Source: Halopseudomonas bauzanensis
GTDB taxonomy: Bacteria > Pseudomonadota > Gammaproteobacteria > Pseudomonadales > Pseudomonadaceae
Assembly: GCF_900114735.1 (NCBI RefSeq)
Contig: NZ_FOUA01000002.1
Coordinates: 124,001 to 188,000 of the forward strand
Direction: 5' to 3'
DNA: 64,000 bases
Numbering within the stretch: position 1 is the first letter of the stretch; every line of letters begins with the position of its first letter. The position numbers and the translations under genes are program-made. This document shows positions 45,381-52,632 of the stretch, piece by piece. Below the pieces are notes generated by a model, which did no database searches, was not told the origin of the DNA, and was given only the letters and a program-made list of their open reading frames with translations.

Positions 45381-45403
45381 CGGGCGGACAGGACGTCCGC
45401 CCG
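45381..45403. terminator. Hairpin in the tctC-tctB gap
   Basis: CGGGCGGAC (45381-45389) and GTCCGCCCG (45395-45403) form a perfect 9-bp stem with a 5-base loop, placed 27 bases after the tctC stop and 20 before tctB. No T-run is seen. In binding-protein operons such stems usually protect the upstream message, giving more binding protein than permease. Confidence 0.6.
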
Positions 45404-45412
45404 TACTAGCCA

Positions 45413-45436
45413 ATCAGCGGATCAGCGGATCAGCGG
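45413..45436. repeat. Three tandem 8-bp repeats at the tctC stop codon
   Basis: ATCAGCGG occurs three times in a row on the plus strand (45413, 45421, 45429), followed by a partial copy. On the coding strand the last copy includes the final codons and stop of tctC. Slippage here would shift the frame but would meet another TGA, because each unit carries one in turn. Confidence 0.7.
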
Positions 45437-46410
45437 ATCAGTCCGAATTCAGCAGCCAGCTCCTTGTAACTGGCCACCTCTTTTTTCACATAGGCGTCCA
45501 GCTCATCGCCACTCAAGGCGAAGGGGAACAGCTCGCGACTCTCGCGCAGCTTGGCGAAGTCCTCCGAAGCCATCATCTGGTCGAAGGTATTCTTCCACCA
45601 GGCGAACTCTTCATCGCTCACTTCCGGTCCCATGTAGAAACCGCGTACCACCGGCCAGCTGACGTCATAACCCTGCTCCTTGGCCGTAGGGATCTGCTCG
45701 GTGATCGCACCGGGCAGACGCTCATCGGCCATGATCGCCAGAATGCGCAGATCACCACTTTCGATATGCGGCATGGAGTCGGAGATATCGGTGCTGGCAA
45801 CGTGGATATGACCACCCAGCAGCGAGGTGGCCAGTTCACCACCGCCTTCCATCGCCACGTAGCGCAGTTTGCGCGGATCAACACCCGCAGCGCGGGCAAT
45901 CAAGGCGGTCTGCATCCAGTCCTGGCTGCCAACCGTGCCACCGGAGCCGATCACCACTTTGCTCGGGTCGGTATTGAGCGCCTTGACCAGATCATCCAGG
46001 GTCTGGAATTCCGAGTCGGCGCGCACCGCAATGGCGCCATAGCTGGTGCCGAAGGCAGCCAGCCATTTCACCGCGGTTTCGTCATAACGGCCGAACTTGC
46101 CCTGGGCCAGGTTCAGCAGCGAGCCGCTGGAGAAGGCGGTAATGGTACCGCCCTCGTCCGCCCGTTGAGCGACCACAGCGTTGTAGGCCACCGCACCGAT
46201 ACCGCCGGGCATGTAGGTCACGCGCATGGGCTTGCTGATGTATTTACCTTCCAGCAGGCCGCTCTGGGCCAACTTGCAGGTCAGGTCGAAACCGCCACCC
46301 GGGGAGGCCGGGGCGATGCATTCGGGGCGTCTTGGTTCATCGGCCAGAGTCGGCGCCGCCAGACCCAGGCAGGCCATGGCGAGCAGTACTGTGCGCAGAG
46401 AAGCTTTCAT
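45430..46410 (-). CDS. tctC: Tripartite tricarboxylate transporter periplasmic binding protein TctC
   Basis: A 326-aa Bug-type binding protein. The signal peptide ends near TLADEP; the mature protein begins PECIAPASPGGGFDLTCKLAQ, the family's carboxylate-binding loop, followed by SGLLEGKYISKPMRVTYMPGGIGAVAYN. GAGGAA precedes the start. It captures a di- or tricarboxylate such as citrate for TctAB. It lies between the OprD porin gene and tctB. Confidence 0.94.
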   Translation of the reverse strand: MKASLRTVLLAMACLGLAAPTLADEPRRPECIAPASPGGGFDLTCKLAQSGLLEGKYISKPMRVTYMPGGIGAVAYNAVVAQRADEGGTITAFSSGSLLNLAQGKFGRYDETAVKWLAAFGTSYGAIAVRADSEFQTLDDLVKALNTDPSKVVIGSGGTVGSQDWMQTALIARAAGVDPRKLRYVAMEGGGELATSLLGGHIHVASTDISDSMPHIESGDLRILAIMADERLPGAITEQIPTAKEQGYDVSWPVVRGFYMGPEVSDEEFAWWKNTFDQMMASEDFAKLRESRELFPFALSGDELDAYVKKEVASYKELAAEFGLIR

Positions 46411-46458
46411 GTCGCAATTCCTCTTCAGAGGTTATAAGTGTTGTAATCAGGCAGTTTT

Positions 46459-47715
46459 CTAGCGGATCGGCAGGGTGTAGCTGACGATCAAACGGTTTTC
46501 ATCCAGATCACGCGCATAACTCGAGCGGTAGGTCGCATTGCGCCAGCGCAGGCCGACGTTCTTCAGCGCACCGCGCTGGACGATGTACTGCAGCTCGATA
46601 TTGCGCTCCCAGTCCTTGCCATGACCACCGGCGGCCAGTTCAGCCTTGTCGCCGCTGGTATAGCGGGTCATGAAGGTCAGTCCCGGAATATCCAAACTGG
46701 CGAAGTCGTAGTCGTAACGTACCTGCCAGGAGCGTTGCCCCGCTTCGGCAAAATCGTTGACCTGCACGAAGTTGACCAGATTCGGGTTGCTGCCGTTGAT
46801 ATACGGGAAAGCATTGTCGCCACGCATTTTCTGCAACGACAGCGCCAATCCGTGACCGGCCTGGCGGTAACCCAGCACGCCCTGCCAGGCCTGGTTGTCA
46901 ATCGACCCGGCGCGCGCGGCGCCCTGGTCATCGGACAGCGCCACGCGCAGCTCGGCGCGCAGATTGCCCGCACCCAGAGCGCCGCGGTGGCTCAGGCTCA
47001 TGACCTGTTGGCGGTAGATATCATCCAGTTGTGCCAGGTGATAACTGCCCGCCAGACCAGGCGTGAACTGATAATCCACCCCGGCCCAATCAAAGTGATC
47101 AGCAGTAACGCCGACAAAACGGCCGTTCTTGCTGTTGAGTACGATATCTTCGGCATCCGAGGAGTCGCGCAGTTTGGTCTTGGTCAGTCGACCCAGGGAC
47201 ATGGACAGGTCGTCGAATTCACCGATCTCCAGTATGCCGCCCTCGAAGGTCTGCGGCAGGATGCGACTGTTGTTCGGCTTCAAGGTAGGCAGCGTCGGCA
47301 TCAGCGTGCCCAGACGCAACTCCGATTGGGATACCCGCGCCTTGGCCGTCAGCCCGAGCTTGCTGTACTCATCGGCGGCGCGGCCATCATCATGGCGTGG
47401 CAGCAGGCCGGTGCGGGTGCGGTCCGGGCTGGAGTCCAGCTTGACGCCGAGCAGCCCCTGGGCATCCAGACCGAAGCCGATCCGGCCCCGGGTATAGCCC
47501 GACTGCAGGTTCAGCAGAAAGCCCTGCGCCCATTCCTCGCGCTTGGATTGGCCGGTACCTTCGCGGTAATCGCGGTTGTAGTAGATATTGCGCATTTCCA
47601 GGCTGGCTTTGCTGCCGTCCAGGAAGCCCTCATCTGCCGCCTGCGCCATGGGCAGGCTGACCAGCAGGGCCAGCGGGGCGGCACGCAGCAAACAGGTATT
47701 GATACTGACGGTCAT
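46459..47715 (-). CDS. OprD-family outer-membrane porin (OpdH-like)
   Basis: A 418-aa, 18-strand porin of the OprD family: signal peptide (to about MAQA), then FLDGSKASLEMRNIYYNRDYRE, the family's N-terminal strand, and a C-terminal strand ending in LIVSYTLPIR. Next to tctCBA, a role in tricarboxylate entry like OpdH is likely. The start at 47715 is set by GGAG seven bases upstream; an ATG four codons earlier has no ribosome site. A run of eight A's lies just before it on the coding strand. Confidence 0.88.
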   Translation of the reverse strand: MTVSINTCLLRAAPLALLVSLPMAQAADEGFLDGSKASLEMRNIYYNRDYREGTGQSKREEWAQGFLLNLQSGYTRGRIGFGLDAQGLLGVKLDSSPDRTRTGLLPRHDDGRAADEYSKLGLTAKARVSQSELRLGTLMPTLPTLKPNNSRILPQTFEGGILEIGEFDDLSMSLGRLTKTKLRDSSDAEDIVLNSKNGRFVGVTADHFDWAGVDYQFTPGLAGSYHLAQLDDIYRQQVMSLSHRGALGAGNLRAELRVALSDDQGAARAGSIDNQAWQGVLGYRQAGHGLALSLQKMRGDNAFPYINGSNPNLVNFVQVNDFAEAGQRSWQVRYDYDFASLDIPGLTFMTRYTSGDKAELAAGGHGKDWERNIELQYIVQRGALKNVGLRWRNATYRSSYARDLDENRLIVSYTLPIR

Positions 47716-47810
47716 CAGCTTCTCCATTATTTTTTTTGTAGAAGCGCTGTGCGCTCGTTTTAATCAGGGTGATATTCGACTAACGCCCAGAAGCCTAATG
47801 CCGCAACCTT

Positions 47811-47826
47811 TCATCAACCTGTCATC
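47811..47826 (+). promoter_or_regulatory. Possible TctD site: direct repeat TCATC with 11-bp period
   Basis: TCATC occurs at 47811-47815 and 47822-47826 in the divergent region between the porin gene and tctD. OmpR-type regulators usually bind direct repeats one helical turn apart. The repeat is short, so chance is possible. Confidence 0.35.
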
Positions 47827-47906
47827 CCCACCTGATCAAGGGTGCAACCTTCGTCGCCGCCGACGGGAGGTGTACACTCGTCAAAATGATCGAAGGAGGG
47901 AAGTGG

Positions 47907-48575
47907 GTGCGCATTCTGCTGGTGGAAGATGATCCGGAACTGGCTGACAGTCTGACCCGCGCGCTCAAGGCTGGCGGATTGACGGTGGACACCCTGCACG
48001 ATGGCGTGGCCGCCGATCTGGCGCTGCGCAGTGAGGATTATGCCCTGGCCATTCTCGATGTCGGCCTGCCGCGCCTGGACGGCTTCGAGGTCTTGCGCCA
48101 GTTGCGCGAGCGGCGCCAGACCCTGGCGGTATTGATCCTGACTGCGCGGGGCGAGGTGGGCGACCGGGTTCGCGGATTGAACCTGGGCGCGGATGACTAC
48201 CTGGCCAAACCCTTCGAGCTCAGCGAACTGGAAGCCCGCGTCAATGCCCTGCTGCGGCGCAGCCTGATGGGTGGCGAGCGCCAGCAATGCTGCGGACCGC
48301 TGGTCTATGACCTGACCGATCGGCGCTTCACTCTTGACGGTGCCCCGCTGCAGCTACCCTCGCGCGAACATGCGGTCCTGGAAAATCTGATCACCCGGCC
48401 AGGCCGGATGCTGAACAAGGAACAACTGGCCAGCAAGGTCTTCGGTCTGGATCAGGACGCCAGCCCCGAAGCCATTGAAATCTATATCTCGCGGCTGCGC
48501 CGCAAGCTCGACGGCAGCCATGTACGCATCGTTACCTTCCGCGGGCTGGGCTATCTGCTGGAAGCCACGGAATGA
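47907..48575 (+). CDS. tctD: TctD, OmpR-type response regulator
   Basis: 222 aa: receiver domain (D residues in LLVEDDPEL, acceptor in LAILDVGLPRLDG, Lys in YLAKPFEL) and a C-terminal winged helix (LPSREHAVLENLITRPGRML, YISRLRRKLDG, GLGYLLE). The start is the GTG at 47907 with a strong AGGAGG eight bases upstream; an in-frame ATG at 47886 has no ribosome site. It would activate the divergent porin-tctCBA operon. Four-base overlap with tctE. Confidence 0.92.
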   Translation: MRILLVEDDPELADSLTRALKAGGLTVDTLHDGVAADLALRSEDYALAILDVGLPRLDGFEVLRQLRERRQTLAVLILTARGEVGDRVRGLNLGADDYLAKPFELSELEARVNALLRRSLMGGERQQCCGPLVYDLTDRRFTLDGAPLQLPSREHAVLENLITRPGRMLNKEQLASKVFGLDQDASPEAIEIYISRLRRKLDGSHVRIVTFRGLGYLLEATE

Positions 48576-49984
48576 AGCGCAGCCGCGGTACCGGCAGCCT
48601 CCGCCGCCGGCTGATGGTGCGGCTGGTGCTGATGCTCAGTGTGCTGCTGATCCTGGCCGCCTCCGCCTCTTACTGGAACGCGCGCAAGGCCGCTGATACC
48701 GCCTATGACCGCTCCCTGTTGTCGTCCGCCCGGGCCATTGCCGAGCGCCTGTTCGATATTGACGGGAAGCTGCAGGTGGATGTGCCCTACATTGCCCTGG
48801 ACAATTTTGCCTACGACATCACCGGCCGCCTGTATTACGAGGTGCTGGATCTGAATGGCCAGCCCATTTCCGGCTATGACGACCTGCCCGCGCCGCCCGC
48901 CGGCGTTGCCATGACCCAGAACTATCCCGCCCTGGCCCGCTTCTACGATGCGGAATATCACGGCGCCGGCGTGCGGGTGGTCAGCCTGCTGCAGCCGGTC
49001 AGCGGCGGCGAGCTGCAAGGCATGGCGGAAATCCGGGTCGCCGAAACGCTGAACGCCCGCGAGGGCATGGCACGTCATCTGCTGCAGCGCTCGCTGATCA
49101 ATCTGAGCGTACTGAGCGTGAGCGCATTGCTGCTGGCCTACCTGACGGTCAATGCGGCCCTGGGTCCGTTGCGGCGCGTGAAAGAAGAAGTGGCCCAGCG
49201 CCGCAGTGATGATCTCAGTCCGATCAGTACCGAGGGGCTGCAACGGGAGATCACCCCGCTGGTGGATGCGATCAACCATTTTACCGGCCGGCTCAGGGAA
49301 AACTTCGAACGCCAGCGCGACTTTATCGCCGAGGCCGCCCATGAATTGCGCACGCCGCTGGCGGCGCTCAAGGCACGCATCGAATTTGGCCTGCGCGCGA
49401 CCGAACCCGAGAGTTGGCGCCAGGCCTTGCAGGATGCGGAGGTCAGTACCGATCGCACCATCGCCCTGGCCAACCGCCTGTTATCCATGGCCCGCATTGA
49501 ACGCGGCGCCCGGGCGGTAGCCGATGGCAGCGCCGAACATGTGGATATGCCGCCGCTGGTGCAGGATGTGGCCATGGCCATGGTTCCGCTTGCCTACGGG
49601 CGCCAGGTCGAACTGGCGCTGGAAGTCGAGCAGCCCTTTACCGTATGGGGCGAGCCGACGCTGCTGCAGGAACTGCTGGGTAACCTGATCGATAATGCGC
49701 TGGTGCATACCCCGGCGGGTGGGCAGATCATTCTGCGACTCACCGCTGGCGCCTGCCTGGAGGTCGAAGATACCGGGCCGGGTATTCCGGAAACCGAGCG
49801 CAACCGGGTTTTCGAGCGCTTCTATCGACAAGGCGGTACTGGCAGCGGCCTGGGGCTGTCCATCGTCGGCGAAATCTGCCGTGCACATCGGGCGCAGATC
49901 AGCCTGGAGCAGGGGGCACTGGGCGGTCTGTTGGTGCGCGTACGTTTTCCAGATGACGCCAACGCAAAACCGGCCACAAAGTGA
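48572..49984 (+). CDS. tctE: TctE, sensor histidine kinase
   Basis: 470 aa. Helix 1 (residues about 10-30), a periplasmic domain of about 130 residues including YDRSLLSSARAIAERL, which is typical of TctE sensors, helix 2 (NLSVLSVSALLLAYLTV), HAMP-like linker, H box in FIAEAAHELRTPLAALK, N box LLGNLIDNALVHTP, G1 VEDTGPGIP and G2 GGTGSGLGLS. It senses a tricarboxylate and phosphorylates TctD. Confidence 0.93.
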   Translation: MKRSRGTGSLRRRLMVRLVLMLSVLLILAASASYWNARKAADTAYDRSLLSSARAIAERLFDIDGKLQVDVPYIALDNFAYDITGRLYYEVLDLNGQPISGYDDLPAPPAGVAMTQNYPALARFYDAEYHGAGVRVVSLLQPVSGGELQGMAEIRVAETLNAREGMARHLLQRSLINLSVLSVSALLLAYLTVNAALGPLRRVKEEVAQRRSDDLSPISTEGLQREITPLVDAINHFTGRLRENFERQRDFIAEAAHELRTPLAALKARIEFGLRATEPESWRQALQDAEVSTDRTIALANRLLSMARIERGARAVADGSAEHVDMPPLVQDVAMAMVPLAYGRQVELALEVEQPFTVWGEPTLLQELLGNLIDNALVHTPAGGQIILRLTAGACLEVEDTGPGIPETERNRVFERFYRQGGTGSGLGLSIVGEICRAHRAQISLEQGALGGLLVRVRFPDDANAKPATK

Positions 49985-49990
49985 CCGGTT
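49968..49990. terminator. Bidirectional terminator hairpin after tctE
   Basis: AACCGG-C-CAC pairs with GTG-A-CCGGTT around an AAA loop (nine pairs, one mismatch) and overlaps the tctE stop codon. AAAA precedes and TTT follows it nearby. It separates tctE from the convergent DUF1328 gene. Confidence 0.5.
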
Positions 49991-50016
49991 CGAGTTTGCG
50001 CTTCAGTTGTTGTGCC

Positions 50017-50196
<180 letters not shown>

Positions 50197-50214
50197 TTAG
50201 TTGATATGCCGGAT

Positions 50215-51066
50215 TCAGCCTTCATTCCCGACTTGCAGTGAATCGGCATTGACGCCTTGCACGCCGCGGATGTCTTCCGCGATTTCAATGGCCAGATCCT
50301 TCTCTGCCGATGTGGCCACCTGACCGCCCAGGGTCACCTGGCCGCCTTTGGTATCCACGGAGATATCCAGCCCATCCAGACTGTTGTTGAACAGGAAACT
50401 GGATTTCACCTTGCTGCTGATCCAGGCATCGCTGATGGCTGCACCAGCCTGATCCGCCTTGTCCCGCGCCTTGTCGGCCGTGCCCGCTTCGGCATTGACC
50501 TCCAGCTGATTGTCGACCTGGCGAACACCTTCGGTATTGCGCGCCAGCCGCTCGGCCAGTTCCTTCGATTCCGCTGAGTCGGTGTTGCCCTGCAGGGTCA
50601 CCACCCCGTTACGAGTGCCAACATTGATGTCCAGCCCTTCGGTGTTGCGATTCCACAAGAGTTTCGACTTCACGGTTGCCGTGGTGGTGGCATCGTTGAA
50701 ACGCGTGGAAAAGGCGGCCCCGCTATCATCGGCAGTGCTGCGATCGGCGGTCTCGCCTTCGACCTTGAGCTGGTTGTCCACTTCGCGGATGCCTTCCACA
50801 CCCAGGGCTACCTGCTCGGCCAGATCGCGGTCAACCTCCGACTCGACCTCACCGGTAAGCACGGCAACGCCGTTCTCGATCTCAACATCAATGCTGAAGG
50901 GGCTGAGGTGGCGGTTCAGAGCGAAGGCGGTCCAGACCGAGCCTTCCTGACGCGCTTCGGTCAGCTGACGGCTCATATCGCCATCCTCTGCATACGCTGC
51001 CATCGGGCTCAGGGCGATGACACCGACGGTGGCGGTGGCAATGGCGAGTTTTTTCAAGGCATGCAT
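50215..51066 (-). CDS. Periplasmic protein with three BON domains (OsmY-like)
   Basis: 283 aa: signal peptide (to about YAEDG) and three BON domains near residues 45-103, 127-190 and 217-279, each with the pattern V-x-I-x-x-G-V-V-x-L-x-G-x-V (for example DVEIENGVAVLTGEV and SVDTKGGQVTLGGQV). OsmY carries two such domains. BON domains bind membranes or lipids and are linked to osmotic and envelope stress. The start has GAGGAAG upstream. Confidence 0.9.
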   Translation of the reverse strand: MHALKKLAIATATVGVIALSPMAAYAEDGDMSRQLTEARQEGSVWTAFALNRHLSPFSIDVEIENGVAVLTGEVESEVDRDLAEQVALGVEGIREVDNQLKVEGETADRSTADDSGAAFSTRFNDATTTATVKSKLLWNRNTEGLDINVGTRNGVVTLQGNTDSAESKELAERLARNTEGVRQVDNQLEVNAEAGTADKARDKADQAGAAISDAWISSKVKSSFLFNNSLDGLDISVDTKGGQVTLGGQVATSAEKDLAIEIAEDIRGVQGVNADSLQVGNEG

Positions 51067-51115
51067 GATAGTGACTTCCTCTTTCAGCGGCCGTAAAGGC
51101 CTTTCCCTTATACCG

Positions 51116-51132
51116 TTGCAGCAGTCATGCCA
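51116..51132 (-). promoter_or_regulatory. Sigma-54 -24/-12 promoter for the BON-DUF1328 operon
   Basis: On the minus strand TGGCATGACTGCTGCAA matches the sigma-54 consensus TGGCAYR-N4-TTGCW at all but one position, with GG and GC 10 bases apart. The predicted transcription start is near 51106, 40 bases before the BON start codon. Confidence 0.8.
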
Positions 51133-51160
51133 GCTTTTGGCTTTACGCTAATTAATTGAA

Positions 51161-51173
51161 AATCAATAAGTTA
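51161..51173 (+). promoter_or_regulatory. IHF consensus site
   Basis: AATCAATAAGTTA fits the IHF consensus WATCAA-N4-TTR exactly and lies in an AT-rich stretch. Relative to the predicted sigma-54 start near 51106 it spans about -55 to -67, between the promoter and the two upstream palindromes, where IHF bends DNA in sigma-54 systems. Confidence 0.65.
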
Positions 51174-51199
51174 TCGAATTCACCACGATTTCGAAGCCG

Positions 51200-51241
51200 T
51201 GCAAATTGCAGGAAGGGCCAGAGAATATCGTGCAACTTGCA
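51200..51241. promoter_or_regulatory. Two palindromic enhancer-like sites TGCAA-N-TTGCA
   Basis: TGCAAATTGCA (51200-51210) and TGCAACTTGCA (51231-51241) are perfect 5-1-5 palindromes, both preceded by CG, with starts 31 bp apart (three helical turns). They lie at about -94 to -135 from the predicted sigma-54 start of the BON operon, and end 48 bases before the algB start. This is the expected place for an NtrC-type activator; AlgB is the nearest candidate. Confidence 0.65.
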
Positions 51242-51288
51242 TGACGCAGCGGTGACTAACCACACAGGGGCAGCCTATGGAGCGGATC

Positions 51289-52632
51289 ATGCAAACACCC
51301 GATAAAGAAGGCCGCATTCTGCTGGTCGATGACGAACCGGCGATCTTGCGCACCTTTCGCTATTGTCTTGAGGACGAGGGGTACGCCATTGCCACAGCCA
51401 GCTCTGGCGATCAGGCGCAGGCGCTGGTCCAGGGGCAGGTATTCGATCTCTGTTTTCTCGATCTGCGGCTGGGTGCCGATGACGGCCTGACGGTGCTGTC
51501 CCGGCTGCGAGTGCTGGCTCCCTGGATGCGGGTGGTGATCGTAACCGCCCACTCGGCAATCGATACCGCGGTCAATGCCATGCAGGCGGGTGCGGCGGAT
51601 TATCTGGTCAAACCCTGCAGTCCCGAGCAGTTGCGCCTGGCCGCCGCACGGCAACTGGAAACCAGCCGCATGGCGGCCCGTTTACAGACGCTGGAGCAGG
51701 AAACCGCCGCTGCCGGGGCCGATCTCGACTCCCACTGCCCAGGCATGCGCTCGGTACTGGATACCGCGCGCCAGGTGGCTGATACCGATGCCAATATCCT
51801 GATTCTCGGCGAATCCGGCACGGGCAAGGGCGAACTGGCGCGGGCCATTCATGGCTGGAGCAAGCGCAGCAAGCATGACTGCGTCACGGTCAACTGCCCC
51901 TCACTGAACGCCGAGTTGATGGAAAGCGAACTGTTCGGCCATGCCCGTGGCGCCTTCACCGGCGCCACGGAAAATACCCTGGGCCGAGTCAGTCAGGCCG
52001 ACGGTGGCACCCTGTTCCTGGACGAGATCGGCGACTTTCCCCTGGCCCTGCAGCCAAAATTGCTGCGCTTTATTCAGGACCGTGAGTATGAGCGCGTCGG
52101 CGATCCCCAGACCCGCCATGCAGACGTGCGCATTCTATCGGCGACCAATCGCAACCTCGCGGAGATGGCTGCTGCCGGCGCGTTCCGCGAGGACCTGATG
52201 TACCGTCTCAATGTCATCACCCTGACACTGCCGCCGCTGCGCGAACGCGTCGAGGATATTCCCGAGCTGGCCGAGCGCTTTCTCGCACGCTTCGTCAGTG
52301 ATTATGGCCGCCCCGCCCGCGGTTTCAGCGACGCGGCCCTGACGGCACTGCAACAGCATTCCTGGCCAGGCAATATCCGCGAGCTGCGCAACATGATCGA
52401 GCGCGCCAGCATCATCTGCACCGAAGAGCTGGTCGATCTCACGCACCTGGGTTTCGATGCTCCGCCACTCGACAGCGTGCCCCGGGCCGGCGCGGAACTC
52501 AGCCTGGAAGAGCTGGAACGCGCTCACATCACTGCCGTGCTTGGCAATAGCGAGACGCTGGATCAGGCGGCACGCACACTGGGCATCGACGCGTCCACGC
52601 TCTATCGCAAACGCAAGCAACTCGGCCTGTGA
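51289..52632 (+). CDS. algB: AlgB, NtrC-family response regulator
   Basis: 447 aa: receiver (ILLVDDEPAILRTFRYCLED, acceptor in LCFLDLRLG), AAA+ domain with Walker A GESGTGKG, the sigma-54 contact loop GAFTGA, Walker B LFLDEIGDF, and a Fis-type helix-turn-helix at the C-terminus (AARTLGIDASTLYRKRKQLGL). It matches P. aeruginosa AlgB along its length. The start at 51289 has GGAG eight bases before it; an ATG at 51277 adds four residues. GTGA overlap with kinB. Confidence 0.94.
   Translation: MQTPDKEGRILLVDDEPAILRTFRYCLEDEGYAIATASSGDQAQALVQGQVFDLCFLDLRLGADDGLTVLSRLRVLAPWMRVVIVTAHSAIDTAVNAMQAGAADYLVKPCSPEQLRLAAARQLETSRMAARLQTLEQETAAAGADLDSHCPGMRSVLDTARQVADTDANILILGESGTGKGELARAIHGWSKRSKHDCVTVNCPSLNAELMESELFGHARGAFTGATENTLGRVSQADGGTLFLDEIGDFPLALQPKLLRFIQDREYERVGDPQTRHADVRILSATNRNLAEMAAAGAFREDLMYRLNVITLTLPPLRERVEDIPELAERFLARFVSDYGRPARGFSDAALTALQQHSWPGNIRELRNMIERASIICTEELVDLTHLGFDAPPLDSVPRAGAELSLEELERAHITAVLGNSETLDQAARTLGIDASTLYRKRKQLGL

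Noticed and set aside
51221-51241. Sigma-54 promoter reading toward algB
   Set aside because: The TTGCA there does not have GG 10 bases before the GC; only the minus-strand element at 51116-51132 has the right spacing.
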